Positions 43,476 to 53,185 are shown, counted from the first letter of the stretch. The stretch: 64,000 nucleotides of DNA from Actinomadura sp. J1-007 (GCF_009793335.1 NZ_WING01000002.1:186001-250000), one strand, 5' to 3'. Notes: a model not told the origin generated them from the letters alone. Numbers and translations: made by a program.

Positions 43476-43829
43476 CTGACCTCCTGCACCTGCGGCGACG
43501 TCACGTTCAAGTGAATACCTGACTTATTGCCGCGACGCACCCCCGGTGACGGAACACAGGCCGCAAAGCAAGCGGAAGTCGAGGTGGCATCGCTTAACGT
43601 GGGGTGTGGCGCAGCGCTTGCGGCGGGTCCTTGTTCGCAGCTAGAGAAGGTTCTCGCGGCCATTATGAAAAGCGCGGTGCAAGTATCACCGCAAGCATCT
43701 CCGTCCCTTTCGGGCCCGCATTTTCCCGGCCGGACGGCCGCGCCCCGCAATGGCGTCCCGGCGCCGGGGCGCGGCCACCGGAGACCGCCCGGGTGCCGGA
43801 CGGGACGGGCGGCGCGCCAGACTGGAGCG
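43476..43829. other. Intergenic region between NERD and HrpB genes
   Basis: Divergent promoter region. Short frames occur but none has a ribosome site or coding bias. Nothing else is seen. Confidence 0.5.
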
Positions 43830-46439
43830 ATGCGCTCCACCGCCGCCGCGCTGCCCGTACGGCACGCCCTGCCCGCCCTCCACGCCGCCCTGGCGGAACG
43901 CGGCGCGGCGGTGCTCGCCGCCCCGCCCGGCACCGGCAAGACCACCCTCGTCCCGCTCGCCCTGGCGGGCCTCCTCCCGCCGCGCGGCCACACGGCCGCG
44001 GACCCGGACGGGCCGGTGAACGGCCGCGCGGACCGGGGCCCGGACGGGTCGGGGGACGGCGGGAAGGTGCTCGTGCTGGAGCCGCGCAGGCTCGCCGCCC
44101 GCGCCGCCGCACGCCGGATGGCCTGGCTGCTCGGCGAACGCGTCGGAGCGCGGGTCGGCCTCACGGTGCGCGGGGAGCACCGGCCCGGCTCGCGGGTCGA
44201 GGTGGTCACGACCGGCGTCGTCCTCCAGCGCCTCCAGAACGATCCCGAGCTCGCCGACGTCGGCACCGTGATCCTGGACGAGTGCCACGAGCGGCACCTC
44301 GACGCCGACACCGCCCTCGCGTTCCTGCTGGACGTCCGCGAGACCCTGCGGCCCGGCCTGCGGCTGGTGGCCGCGTCCGCCACCGCCGACACCGGGCCGT
44401 GGGCGCGGCTGCTCGGCGGGCCGGACGCGCGTCCCGCGCCGGTCGTGGAGACGGACGCGGCGCTGCATCCGGTCCAGGCCGTCTGGGCGCCGCCCGAACG
44501 GCCCGTCGCGCCGCCGCACGGGACGCGCGTGGACCCGGCGCTGCTCGCGCACGTCGCCGCGACCGTCCGCCGCGCGCTCGCGGAGCACGCGGGGCCGGGG
44601 CCGAACGACGTGCTGTGCTTCCTGCCCGGCGTCGGCGAGATCGCCCGGGTGGCGGGGATGCTCGGCGGCGTCCCGGCGGACGTCCTCCAGGTGCACGGGC
44701 GGGCGCCCGCCGCCGTCCAGGACGCGGTGCTCGCCCCGGGGGAGCGGCGCCGCGTCGTGCTCGCGACGTCGGTCGCCGAGTCGAGCCTGACCGTTCCCGG
44801 CGTGCGGATCGTCGTCGACTCCGGGCTCGCCCGCGAACCGCGCACCGACCACGCGCGCGGGCTCGGCGCGCTGACCACCGTGCGGGCCTCCCGGGCGGCG
44901 GCCGAGCAGCGCGCCGGACGGGCCGGACGCGAGGCGCCCGGCGTCGTCTACCGCTGCTGGAGCGAGGCCGAGCACCAGCGGCTGCCGCCCCGTCCGCGCC
45001 CCGAGATCGAGCTCGCCGACCTCACCGGCTTCGCCCTCCAGGCGGCCTGCTGGGGCGACCCGGACGCGGCGAGGCTCGCGCTGCCCGACAAGCCGCCCGC
45101 CGCCGCGATGGACGCCGCGCGGTCCACGCTGCTGGCGCTCGGCGCGCTGTCGCCGGGCGGCAGGGTGACCGGGCGCGGCCGGCGCCTCGCGCGCGTCGGC
45201 GTCCACCCCCGCCTGGCGCGCGCCCTGCTCGACGGCTCCGCCGAGGTCGGCGCCCGTACGGCCGCGCAGGTCGTCGCGCTGCTCTCCGAGCCGCCGCCGC
45301 GCGCCGCGGGCGACGACCTGACCGCCGCGTGGCGTTCGCTGCGGCGGAACGGCCCGCCCGCCGACGCCCACGCCGCCCGCTGGCGCGACGAGGCCCGCCG
45401 TCTGGAGAGCGCCCTGTCCGCCGTGGCCCACTCCTCGAAACCCGCCGCCGAGCCCGGCGCAGGGGCGTCCGACGACGCGCGGGCGGGCACCGTGGTCGCG
45501 CTCGCCTTCCCCGAACGCGTCGCGCGCGCCCGCGCGGGCAGCGGGTACCTGATGGCGTCCGGGACGGGGGCGGTGCTCGCGGACGGTTCCGCGCTCGCCG
45601 CCGCGCGTCCCGAATGGCTCGCCGTCGCCTCCGCCGACCGTCCCGCCGGGGCCGCGTCGGCGCGGATCCGCCAGGCCGTCGTCATCGGCGAGGACGTCGC
45701 GCGGCTCGCCGCCGCGCCCCTCCTCGCGCGCACCGAGGAGGTCGCCTGGCGCAACGGGGACGTCGCCGCCCGGCAGGTCGAGACGCTCGGGGCCATCGAG
45801 CTGAACGAGCGCCCGCTGCCCGCGGCCGACCCGTCGCTCGTCCGCGCCGCGCTCCGCGACGGGCTGCGCGCCGAAGGGCTCGGCCTGCTCACCTGGACCC
45901 GGGCCGCCACCGCCCTCCGCGAACGGCTCGCGTTCTGCCGCGACGCGCTCGGCGACCCCTGGCCCGCCGTGGACGACGGCGCGCTCCTCGACCACGTGCC
46001 CGCTTGGCTGGACGCGGCGGGCGCGCGGCGCCGCGCCGACCTGCGCCGCGTGGACGTGGCCGCCGCCCTCCGCGGCCTGCTCCCCTGGGAGTGCGCGGCG
46101 AGACTGGACGAGATGGCGCCCGAACGGGTCGAGGTGCCGTCCGGATCGAAGGTCCGCGTCGACTACTCCGGCGACCGCCCCGTCCTCGCCGTCAAGCTCC
46201 AGGAACTCTTCGGCTGGGACGCCGCACCGCGCCTCGCGGGCGGGCGCGTGCCGCTCGTGGTGCACCTGCTGTCTCCGGCCGGGCGTCCCGCCGCCGTCAC
46301 CGCCGACCTCGCCTCGTTCTGGCGCGAGGGCTACCGCGCCGTACGCGCCGACCTGCGCGGCCGCTACCCCCGCCACCCCTGGCCCGAGGACCCCGCGCGA
46401 TCGCCGGCCACCCGCCGCCTCAACCCCCGCCGCCCCTGA
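43830..46439 (+). CDS. hrpB: ATP-dependent helicase HrpB
   Basis: DEAH-box RNA helicase of 869 residues. Walker A APPGTGKTTLVPLALA (31-46), motif II ILDECHERHLD (about 150), motif III ASATAD, helicase C with VVDSGLAREPRTD and QRAGRAGREAPG, and the HrpB C-terminal part (LPWECAARLDEMAPERVEVP, then VKLQELFGW). Length and C-terminus identify HrpB among DEAH proteins. ATG 43830 follows CTGGAG. Molecular role is RNA remodelling, target unknown. A 350-bp intergenic region lies upstream. Confidence 0.93.
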   Translation: MRSTAAALPVRHALPALHAALAERGAAVLAAPPGTGKTTLVPLALAGLLPPRGHTAADPDGPVNGRADRGPDGSGDGGKVLVLEPRRLAARAAARRMAWLLGERVGARVGLTVRGEHRPGSRVEVVTTGVVLQRLQNDPELADVGTVILDECHERHLDADTALAFLLDVRETLRPGLRLVAASATADTGPWARLLGGPDARPAPVVETDAALHPVQAVWAPPERPVAPPHGTRVDPALLAHVAATVRRALAEHAGPGPNDVLCFLPGVGEIARVAGMLGGVPADVLQVHGRAPAAVQDAVLAPGERRRVVLATSVAESSLTVPGVRIVVDSGLAREPRTDHARGLGALTTVRASRAAAEQRAGRAGREAPGVVYRCWSEAEHQRLPPRPRPEIELADLTGFALQAACWGDPDAARLALPDKPPAAAMDAARSTLLALGALSPGGRVTGRGRRLARVGVHPRLARALLDGSAEVGARTAAQVVALLSEPPPRAAGDDLTAAWRSLRRNGPPADAHAARWRDEARRLESALSAVAHSSKPAAEPGAGASDDARAGTVVALAFPERVARARAGSGYLMASGTGAVLADGSALAAARPEWLAVASADRPAGAASARIRQAVVIGEDVARLAAAPLLARTEEVAWRNGDVAARQVETLGAIELNERPLPAADPSLVRAALRDGLRAEGLGLLTWTRAATALRERLAFCRDALGDPWPAVDDGALLDHVPAWLDAAGARRRADLRRVDVAAALRGLLPWECAARLDEMAPERVEVPSGSKVRVDYSGDRPVLAVKLQELFGWDAAPRLAGGRVPLVVHLLSPAGRPAAVTADLASFWREGYRAVRADLRGRYPRHPWPEDPARSPATRRLNPRRP

Positions 46440-46451
46440 CCGGGGGAGGGG

Positions 46452-47210
46452 TCAGCGGGACGCGATGAGGGCCTCGATGCCGTCCAGCACGCGCTGGAGG
46501 CCGAACTCGAAGGCGTGCTCGGGCCCCACGGCGCCGCCGTACTGCTGCCCGGCGGCCGTGCCGACGCGGGAGCCCACGGGGTACCGGGCGATGTCGACGA
46601 GCTTCTCCAGCAGCGGGCCCGTCGCCTCCCACCACTGCGCGTCGGTGACGCCCGTGCGGCGCTCGGCCTGGGCGGCGTCGACCGAGACGCGCGCCGAGCT
46701 CTCCGCGAACCCGTTGACCAGGGCGATCACCGAGTCCATCTCCACGTCGGTGAGGCCGAGGCCGTCCACGGCGCGCAGCTCGTACTCGTACTTGTCGAGC
46801 AGGTTGGGGCCCATCGGCGGACGGGCGACGGCGACCTGGAGCATCCAGGGGTGGGCGTGCAGGAGCCGCCAGTTCTCGCGGGCGATGTGCTCCAGCCGGG
46901 GCCGCCAGCCGCCCCGGACGTCGTCGGGCGGGGTGAGCTCCCCGGCGACGCGGTCCAGCATCACGTCGATCAGCTCGGCCTTGCCCGGCACGTACGTGTA
47001 GATCGACATCGGGGCCACGCCGAGTTCCTCGGCGATGCGGCGCATCGACAGCGCGTCCAGCCCCTCGGCGTCGGCGACGGCGATCGCCGTGCGGACGACG
47101 TCCTCGACGGCCAGCCGCGGCTTCGGCCCGCGCCGCGGCCGCTCCCGGACGCCCCACAGCAGCTCCAGGCTGCGCCTCGGGTCGCCGCTCCCGCTGTACT
47201 CCGTGGTCAC
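46452..47210 (-). CDS. TetR-family repressor of ABC exporter
   Basis: 252 residues: HTH VVRTAIAVADAEGLDALSMR then RIAEELGVAPMSIYTYVPGK, and a TetR_C domain (LEHIARENWRLLHAHPWMLQ, ALVNGFAESSARVSVDAAQA) typical of tetracycline-repressor-like regulators. Divergent from a drug-type ABC transporter with two CTGTACG palindromes between, so it should repress that operon until a ligand binds. ATG 47210 begins the usual flexible tail. Confidence 0.92.
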   Translation of the reverse strand: MTTEYSGSGDPRRSLELLWGVRERPRRGPKPRLAVEDVVRTAIAVADAEGLDALSMRRIAEELGVAPMSIYTYVPGKAELIDVMLDRVAGELTPPDDVRGGWRPRLEHIARENWRLLHAHPWMLQVAVARPPMGPNLLDKYEYELRAVDGLGLTDVEMDSVIALVNGFAESSARVSVDAAQAERRTGVTDAQWWEATGPLLEKLVDIARYPVGSRVGTAAGQQYGGAVGPEHAFEFGLQRVLDGIEALIASR

Positions 47211-47241
47211 CGGCCCACCGTACCGTCCCGGGAATGAAACT

Positions 47242-47256
47242 CTGTACGGCGTACGT
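47242..47256. promoter_or_regulatory. TetR operator A
   Basis: CTGTACGGCGTACGT, related to the nearly perfect CTGTACG-n-CGTACAG palindrome 35 bp away. TATAGT at 47257-47262 is a likely -10 element of the ABC operon between the two sites. Confidence 0.6.
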
Positions 47257-47276
47257 TATAGTGCCCGACGGTTACT

Positions 47277-47291
47277 CCGTACGACGTACAG
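47277..47291. promoter_or_regulatory. TetR operator B
   Basis: CCGTACGACGTACAG, second site, 15 bp before the ABC gene start. Its left arm differs by one base from a perfect palindrome. Confidence 0.6.
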
Positions 47292-47305
47292 AATTTGGAG
47301 GACGG

Positions 47306-48465
47306 ATGGGCGCACGACGGCACGCGATCACCGCGGAGGGGCTGCGCAAGCGGTACGGCGGCACCGAGGCGCTGAAGGGGATCGACCTCGCCGTACCCGC
47401 GGGCACCGTGCACGGCCTGCTCGGCCCGAACGGCGCGGGCAAGACGACGGTCGTCCGGATCCTGACCACGCTCGTCCGCCCGGACGGCGGGCGCGCCGAG
47501 GTCGCCGGGCACGACGTGGTGCGGGACGCGGCGCGGGCGCGGACCAGGTTCGGCCTCGTCGGCCAGCACGCCGCCGTGGACGAGGTGCTCAGCGGCGCGC
47601 AGAACCTGGTGATGTTCGGGCGGCTCTACCACCTCGGCGCGCGGGCGGCGCGGCGCCGGGCGGACGAGCTGCTCGAACGGTTCGGCCTCGCGGACGCCGC
47701 GGGACGTCCCGCCGGGACGTACTCGGGCGGGATGCGGCGGCGGCTCGACCTCGCCGCGAGCATGATCCTCTCTCCGCCGGTGCTGTTCCTGGACGAGCCG
47801 ACGACCGGCCTGGACCCGCGGTCCCGCGCCGAGGTGTGGGACGCCGTCCGCGCCCTGGTCGCGGACGGCACGACGGTCCTGCTCACCACGCAGTACCTGG
47901 AGGAGGCCGACCGGCTCGCCGCGGGCGTCTCGGTCGTCGACCACGGCCGGGTCGTCGCGCGCGGCACCCCGGACGAGCTGAAGTCCGGCGTCGGCGGCGA
48001 CCGCCTCGACCTCGTCCTGCGCGACCCGGCCGGGCTCGCCGAGGCGGCGCGGATCGTCGCCCGCCTCACCGGCGCCGAACCCGACGTCGACGCGGCCGCG
48101 CTGCGCGTCGGCGCGCCCGTCGCGGGCCGCGCCGCGGCCCTGACCGGAGCCGTACGGGCCCTGGACGAGGCGGGCGTCGCCGTCGCCGACATCGGCGTCC
48201 GCCGCCCCACCCTCGACGAGGTCTTCCTCCGCCTCACCGCCCGACCCCCTCCGCCTCCGGCGAGGGCGGCGGCGGCGACCCCGGCGACGGCGACCGCGAC
48301 GACCCACCCGAGCGGCCCGAGCGGCCCGACCCGTCCGACCCGTCCGCCCTGCCCGACTCGGACGGGCGGACGAACGGGACCGGCGTCATCGACGCGACGC
48401 GACCCGGTAGCCAGGACGTCCCGTCCGGCGAGGGCCGGCAGACGGACGGGAGGGTGCGCGCATGA
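47306..48465 (+). CDS. Drug-type ABC transporter ATP-binding protein (one frameshift near C-terminus)
   Basis: DrrA-like nucleotide-binding protein. Walker A GPNGAGKTT (about 41-49), signature YSGGMRRRLDLA, Walker B LFLDEPTTGLDP and a DrrA-type C-terminal VGAPVAGRAAAL...VFLRLTA. After that the frame loses one C near 48247; the corrected, acidic tail is SASGEGGGGDPGDGDRDD onward and ends in a four-base overlap (ATGA) with the permease gene. The uncorrected frame would run across the permease, an artefact. ATG 47306 follows TTGGAGGACGG. Confidence 0.9.
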
Positions 48466-49295
48466 GCGGAACGATCGCCGTACCGGAGGCGCCGCGCACG
48501 GCGGCGGGAAGGCTGCGCTGGGCCGTCGCGGACGGATGGACGCTGACCGTCCGGGCGCTCGCGCACTGGGCGCGCCGGCCGGGCCAGGTCGTCGCCGGGC
48601 TGCTGTTCCCGGTGATGGTCGTGCTGATGATGGGCTACCTGTTCGGCGGCCAGATGGACGTGCCGGGCGGGGGCGACTATCGGGAGTTCATCATGCCCGG
48701 GATGTTCGCGATGACCATGGTGTTCGGGGTGGAGAACACGTTCGTCGCCATCGCGGCGGACGCCTCGCGGGGCGTGGCCGACCGGTTCCGGGCGATGCCG
48801 ATGGCCCCGTCCGCCGTGGTCGCCGGGCGCGGCGCGGCGGACATGCTGCACTCGGTCGCCGCGCTCGCCGTGATGATCGCGTGCGGGCTGGCGGTCGGGT
48901 GGCGCTGGCACGACGGCGCGGGGCGGGCGCTCGCTGCGTTCGGGCTGCTGCTCCTCCTGCGGTTCGCGCTGCTGTGGATGGGCGTCTACCTCGGCCTCGC
49001 CGCCAAGGGGCCCGAGTCGGTGACGGCCGTTCAGGTGCTGGTGTGGCCGGTCGGGTTCCTGTCCAGCGCCATGGTCGCGCCCAGCACGATGCCCGGCTGG
49101 CTCGGCGCGGTCGCCGAGTGGAACCCGATGTCGGCCACCGTCACCGCCTGCCGGACCCTGTTCGGCCGACCGGAGGCCGCCGGCGACTCCTGGGCGGCGC
49201 AGCACGCCGTCCTGATGGCGGTGGTCTGGCCGCTGCTGATCGCGGCGGTCTTCTTCCCGCTGGCCGTACGCCACCACCGCGGGCGGGGCCGCTGA
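48462..49295 (+). CDS. ABC-2 type transporter permease
   Basis: 277 residues with six hydrophobic segments, beginning after WTLTVRALAHWARRPGQVVA (coupling region). Landmarks are LLFPVMVVLMMGYLFGGQMD, FAMTMVFGVENTFVAIAADA and the C-terminal ABC-2 signature region MVAPSTMPGWLGAVAEWNPM. DrrB-like partner exporting a hydrophobic drug or metabolite with the ATPase gene. No synthesis genes for a product lie nearby. Confidence 0.92.
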   Translation: MSGTIAVPEAPRTAAGRLRWAVADGWTLTVRALAHWARRPGQVVAGLLFPVMVVLMMGYLFGGQMDVPGGGDYREFIMPGMFAMTMVFGVENTFVAIAADASRGVADRFRAMPMAPSAVVAGRGAADMLHSVAALAVMIACGLAVGWRWHDGAGRALAAFGLLLLLRFALLWMGVYLGLAAKGPESVTAVQVLVWPVGFLSSAMVAPSTMPGWLGAVAEWNPMSATVTACRTLFGRPEAAGDSWAAQHAVLMAVVWPLLIAAVFFPLAVRHHRGRGR

Positions 49296-49312
49296 CCCCG
49301 ATTTCGCTCGGG

Positions 49313-50038
49313 CTAGGGGCTGGGGAGCAGCTGGGCTCGGTGGCGCGCCAGCGGTAGTGCCGGATAGCAGTCCTCGGGGAACGATTCCGTGGCGTTCAGC
49401 GCGGCGCGGAGTCGTTCCCCGACGGCCGCCGGGTCGTAGGGCTGGACGACGCACAGTTCCGCCTGCATCGCCTGCCGCGCCGCCGTCATCAGGGCCGGAA
49501 CGTCACCGACGATGACGACCTCCTGGGGCGCGTCGCCGTACGACAGCCGTACGGCCAAGGCGTGCATCCCGGCCGTCCCGGCGTCCTCGTAACGGAACTC
49601 GCACACCAGCCGGTCGCCGTCCAGTGGCCCCTCCTGGATCAGCCAGACCTGCCCTGGGACGACCTTGCCGACGGAGCCGATCCACGGGGGTTCGGGGAGG
49701 CCGCGCATGGAGTCGGCCGCCCGTCCCGCTATGGGCCGCGCCCGTTCCGGCCCGATCTCCGCCAGGACGCGCAGGAACGCCCGCGTGCCCGGCGTCCCGG
49801 CGGCGCGCAGGCAGGTCACCAGGTCGCCCAGCGCGGCGCGCCGTCCCTCGGCGTGCGGGGCGGCGGCCTCCAGCGCGCCCGCCTGCGCCGATGCCCACAC
49901 CTCCGCCTGCAACGGGCCGGGCAGGCCGGGCAGCCCCTCCGCCTCGCGGACGTACGCCTCGTACACCTCGCGCAGGGCGGGGAGCATCAGGCGGGGCGCG
50001 CCCGAAGGCCCCGCGGAACGTCGAGTAGCAGTCACCAC
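49313..50038 (-). CDS. Hypothetical protein
   Basis: 241 residues, soluble. No family recognised. It has an Ala-rich helical half (LPALREVYEAYVREAEGLPG, DLVTCLRAAGTPGTRAFLRV) and a C-terminal half with PGQVWLIQEGPLDGDRLVCE and VVIVGDVPALMTAARQAMQA that reads like an alpha/beta domain. Start at GTG 50038. It lies just beyond the ABC permease in the opposite direction and next to the anti-sigma gene, with no clear link. Confidence 0.75.
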   Translation of the reverse strand: MVTATRRSAGPSGAPRLMLPALREVYEAYVREAEGLPGLPGPLQAEVWASAQAGALEAAAPHAEGRRAALGDLVTCLRAAGTPGTRAFLRVLAEIGPERARPIAGRAADSMRGLPEPPWIGSVGKVVPGQVWLIQEGPLDGDRLVCEFRYEDAGTAGMHALAVRLSYGDAPQEVVIVGDVPALMTAARQAMQAELCVVQPYDPAAVGERLRAALNATESFPEDCYPALPLARHRAQLLPSP

Positions 50039-50114
50039 CTCAGGCTATGACCACCGGGGACCCGCCCCGGCGTCCGCCCCCGGCCCGCGCTGTGGCGGGC
50101 CCGTGCGGCCTCCG

Positions 50115-50834
50115 TCACGCCGGGACGGTGAGCAGCGTCCGGTCGTCGCCGAGCGTGCGCACCTCGAACCTCGCGATGTCCCCAGGCGCGACGGCCGTGC
50201 CGCCCTGGAGGGCCAGCGGCGCGGGGAGCCCGGCTGCCCGTACCCCTTGGCGGGTACGGACCAGCCCGCGACCGTGTGCCCGCGCCCCGGCGGTCGATCG
50301 CGACCAGCTCGCACTCCAGCGGGCCGCGTACCTTGCTCAGGCGCAGGCCGACGCGGCTTCCCCAGCCCTTGCCCTCCATGGCGACCGTTCCGGTGACGCC
50401 CGTGCCGGGATCGGACGCGGCCACGCTGCGCCCGTTCCGGAAGAGCGCCTCCAGCTCCGCGCCCGCCACCGGCGGCGGGGTCTCGCGGCGGTCCGCGCCC
50501 AGGGCGAACCCCGTGCCCGCCGCGCCGCCCAGCAGAACGGCCGCGGCGGCCGCCGCGGCGAGGACCCGCGCCCTGCGGCGTCCCCGCCCCCGCGCGCACG
50601 GCGGCGCGGCAGGTCGGACACGACGGCCGGGCCGGGCGCGGGGGACGGCGCGTCCGCCGGTCCGTCGATCGGCGCCATCCCGCCGAGCGTCGCGGCCACC
50701 CCGCGCAGCACCGCCAGTTCCTCGTGGCACGGCGGGCAGGACGGCAGGTGCGCCTCGAACGCGCGGCGGTCCGGCACCTCCAGCAGCCCGAGCGCGTACG
50801 CGGCGACGTCGACGTGCAGCAGGTCCGCGCTCAT
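50115..50834 (-). CDS. Anti-sigma factor with zinc-finger N-terminus (three apparent frameshifts)
   Basis: Partner of the sigma factor. It reads MSADLLHVDVAAYALGLLEV, then FEAHLPSCPPCHEELAVLRG, where HxxxCxxC is the ZAS zinc motif. The frame then breaks at the GGGGG run near 50590, resuming with RRRARVLAAAAAAAVLLGGAA (a single membrane helix), breaks again near 50285, giving HTVAGWSVPAKGYGQPGS, and again near 50230, ending FEVRTLGDDRTLLTVPA at 50115. All three are single missing bases. ATG 50834 overlaps the sigma stop (ATGA). About 240 residues after repair. Confidence 0.8.
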
Positions 50835-51436
50835 GGCGTCACACCCCTCTCCTCCAGGGCGGCGCGCAGCGCCCGGAGCGCGTAGTAGACCCGGGACTTG
50901 ACGGTGCCCACGGGGATGCCGAGGGACCTGGCGGCCTCGTTGACCGACCGGTCCCGGAAGAAGGTCTCGTCCAGGATCTCGCGGTGCGCGGCGGACAGCG
51001 CGAGGAGCGCTTCGGAGACGACGACCGAGCGCAGGAGGTCCTCCAGCCCGTCGGGGGCGCGCAGGTTCTCCAGCGGGCCCTCGCCCGCCTCCTGCGGCCG
51101 CGCGTTCTTGCGGCGCTGGTCGTCGATGACGATCCGGCGCGCGACGGTGGCGAGCCACGGCAGCAGCGACGCGGCGTTCGCGTCGAGCTGGTGGGCGCTG
51201 CGCCAGGCGCGGATCATCGTCTCCTGCACCACGTCCTCCGCCCAGTGCCGGTCGCCGCCGGTCAGGCGCAGCACGAACGACAGCAGCGGGCGGCCGTACA
51301 CGCGGTACAGCTCCGTCACGATCGCCTGGTCGTCCACGGGGCCCGCCGGATGCGGGCCGCGGAACCAGCTCCACGGCCCGGCGGACGGTCGCGCCTGCGC
51401 GCGCGGGGCCGGTACGGCGGGGGATCTGTGGGCCAT
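50831..51436 (-). CDS. ECF RNA polymerase sigma factor
   Basis: 201-residue extracytoplasmic-function sigma. Region 2 includes LYRVYGRPLLSFVLRLTGGD and DVVQETMIRAWRSAH; region 4 is SAAHREILDETFFRDRSVNE and GIPVGTVKSRVYYALRALRA. ATG 51436 has GGAG before it. Divergently transcribed from the cyclase-like gene. It is translationally coupled to the anti-sigma gene, which should hold it at the membrane until a signal. The signal cannot be told from sequence. Confidence 0.92.
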   Translation of the reverse strand: MAHRSPAVPAPRAQARPSAGPWSWFRGPHPAGPVDDQAIVTELYRVYGRPLLSFVLRLTGGDRHWAEDVVQETMIRAWRSAHQLDANAASLLPWLATVARRIVIDDQRRKNARPQEAGEGPLENLRAPDGLEDLLRSVVVSEALLALSAAHREILDETFFRDRSVNEAARSLGIPVGTVKSRVYYALRALRAALEERGVTP

Positions 51437-51922
51437 CGGATTCTCCGGCGGGAGGGGGCGGGCGGTGATCCGGACGAGAGCGCCGAACGGCTGCGTTCCG
51501 CGCCGCGGACGTGCTCGGCGGTGCGGATGGTGGGCCGTGGTGCGGACGGTGGGCCGTGGTGCGGACGCGGGGTGCCGGGCGGTCGGGAGGCAGTACGTGC
51601 GGGTGGCGGGCGCGGTTCAACGCGGGTGCGGTTCAACGCGGCCCCCCGGCCAACCAAGCGGGCCCTGATCGAGAGCGGATGGAGAGCGGCTGGGGCGGGG
51701 CGCCGGACACGGGCCCTTACCGGTTCGCCACTATCGCCTTACCGTCAGGTGCGGCCCGGGGCGGCGGCACGTCCAACGGGGCGAGCGACCGCGTCACACA
51801 GCGACGGAGGAGGCGCACCCGGGTCGGCACGGTGGTCCTTCACCAGGCAACACTCTCTCCACTGTGGAGCGGATGGGGGCAACGGGCCCCACTTTGCTCG
51901 GAGGACCGAGAGGCGAACGGGA
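51437..51922. other. Long intergenic region with short repeats
   Basis: Contains a 19-bp tandem word (GTGCGGATGGTGGGCCGTG, about 2.5 copies from 51521), a 13-bp palindrome CTCCACTGTGGAG near 51855, and the sigma-gene and cyclase-like-gene promoters. No other gene seen. Confidence 0.55.
51521..51565. repeat. 19-bp tandem repeat, about 2.5 copies
   Basis: GTGCGGATGGTGGGCCGTG followed by GTGCGGACGGTGGGCCGTG and a partial third copy. Too short to be a gene; sits upstream of the sigma gene. Confidence 0.7.
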
Positions 51923-52618
51923 GTGAAGGGAAACGGGCACCTGGTCTACCGCCTGCTGCTGGCGGTCGACATCCAGGCGTACAGCAAGCGCGACACGCGC
52001 GAGCAGCTCATCGCGCAGCGGCACCTGTCGGACGCGCTCGACCACGCCGCGCGCGGTGTCGGGCTCGACCGCGGCCGCTGGGAGAAGCAGGTCGGCGGCG
52101 ACGGGGAGCTCGCGACGCTGCCCGAGGAGGTGGACCCGGCGCCGGTGGCCGGGGACTTCGCGATCGGGCTCGCCGCCCGGCTGCGCGAGATCAACGCCGA
52201 CCGCGGCGGCGGCAAGCCGCTGCGGGTACGGCTCGCGCTGCACCACGGCACGCTGACCGCCGGGCCGTTCGGGCCCGCGGGAGACGCGCCGATCGTGGTG
52301 CAGCGGCTGCTGGACGCCGCGCCGCTGCGCAAGCTGCTCAAGGACGACGCGCGGCGGGACGTGGCCTACGTGGTGTCGGACTCGCTGTTCGAGGACGTGG
52401 TGCAGACGGGGTTCTGCTCCCTGCCCCCGGCGGAGTTCGAGGCCATCAAGATCGTCGCGAAGGGCACCACGTTCCGCGGGCACATCCTGACCGGCCGCGC
52501 CGGGCGGGACGGGCGCGGCGGCGACGGGCACGGCGGCGACGGGGAACGCGGCGGGCCCGGCGACCGTTCCGCCGCCCTGCTGGACCTCCCCGCCTTCGCC
52601 GTCGCGCAGCGCGCCTGA
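51923..52618 (+). CDS. Cyclase-homology-like domain protein
   Basis: 231 residues. It begins KGNGHLVYRLLLAVDIQAYS (a beta strand with a metal-type Asp) and continues QVGGDGELATLPEEVDPAPV and LRVRLALHHGTLTAGPFGPA, the order of a class III nucleotide cyclase homology domain. The classic second metal Asp region and the adenine-specifying Lys are not clearly present, so it may be a non-canonical or inactive cyclase. The C-terminus is a Gly-rich linker. GTG 51923 was chosen. Such proteins are common in actinomycetes near defence or signalling genes. Confidence 0.6.
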   Translation: MKGNGHLVYRLLLAVDIQAYSKRDTREQLIAQRHLSDALDHAARGVGLDRGRWEKQVGGDGELATLPEEVDPAPVAGDFAIGLAARLREINADRGGGKPLRVRLALHHGTLTAGPFGPAGDAPIVVQRLLDAAPLRKLLKDDARRDVAYVVSDSLFEDVVQTGFCSLPPAEFEAIKIVAKGTTFRGHILTGRAGRDGRGGDGHGGDGERGGPGDRSAALLDLPAFAVAQRA

Positions 52619-52753
52619 CCGCCCCGCCCGGGGCCGGTCCCGGACACGGCCGGCCCCGGGCGGGAAGGCCCCCGGCGGCCGCGCGGTTGTGCAAGGCGAC
52701 CGAACCCGTCCGCCCGAACCGCGGTGCGGCGGGCCGACCCGGAAGGCGGAACG

Positions 52754-53185
52754 ATGGCGGACGACGCCGCGCTGGAGAAGCTGCTCGTTGACCGGAACCT
52801 CGGCGTGCTCGCCACGGTGAAGGGCGACGGGCTGCCCCAGCTCTCCAACATCAACTACCACTACGACCCGGCGCGCAGGCTCGCGCGGGTCTCGATCACC
52901 GAGGACCGCGCCAAGACCCGCAACCTGCGGCGCGACCCGCGCGCCGTCCTGCACGTCAGCAGCCCGGACGGCTGGGCGTACACCGTCGCCGAGGGCGACG
53001 CCGAGCTGATCGGCCCCGCCGCCGCCCGGGACGACGCCGCCGTCGAGGCGCTGATCGACCTGTACCGCGCCATCCAGGGCGAGCACCCCGACTGGGACGA
53101 CTACCGGCGCGCGATGGTCGAGGACCGCCGCGTCGTCCTCAACCTGCACGTCACCCGCCTGTACGGCGCCCCCGCCCGGTCCTGA
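52754..53185 (+). CDS. PPOX-class F420-dependent/flavin-binding split-barrel protein
   Basis: 143-residue pyridoxamine 5'-phosphate oxidase-like fold: LLVDRNLGVLATVKGDGLPQ, LARVSITEDRAKTRNLRRDP and AVLHVSSPDGWAYTVAEGDA. This variant (no PLP site, short, TKTRNL-like motif) is typical of F420-dependent reductases in actinomycetes. Cofactor is inferred from family; substrate unknown. ATG 52754 follows GGAAGGCGGA. It is a single gene with no near partner. Confidence 0.88.
   Translation: MADDAALEKLLVDRNLGVLATVKGDGLPQLSNINYHYDPARRLARVSITEDRAKTRNLRRDPRAVLHVSSPDGWAYTVAEGDAELIGPAAARDDAAVEALIDLYRAIQGEHPDWDDYRRAMVEDRRVVLNLHVTRLYGAPARS

Noticed and set aside
43686..46376. 896-codon open frame opposite hrpB
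   Set aside because: Antisense shadow of HrpB with typical low-complexity composition.
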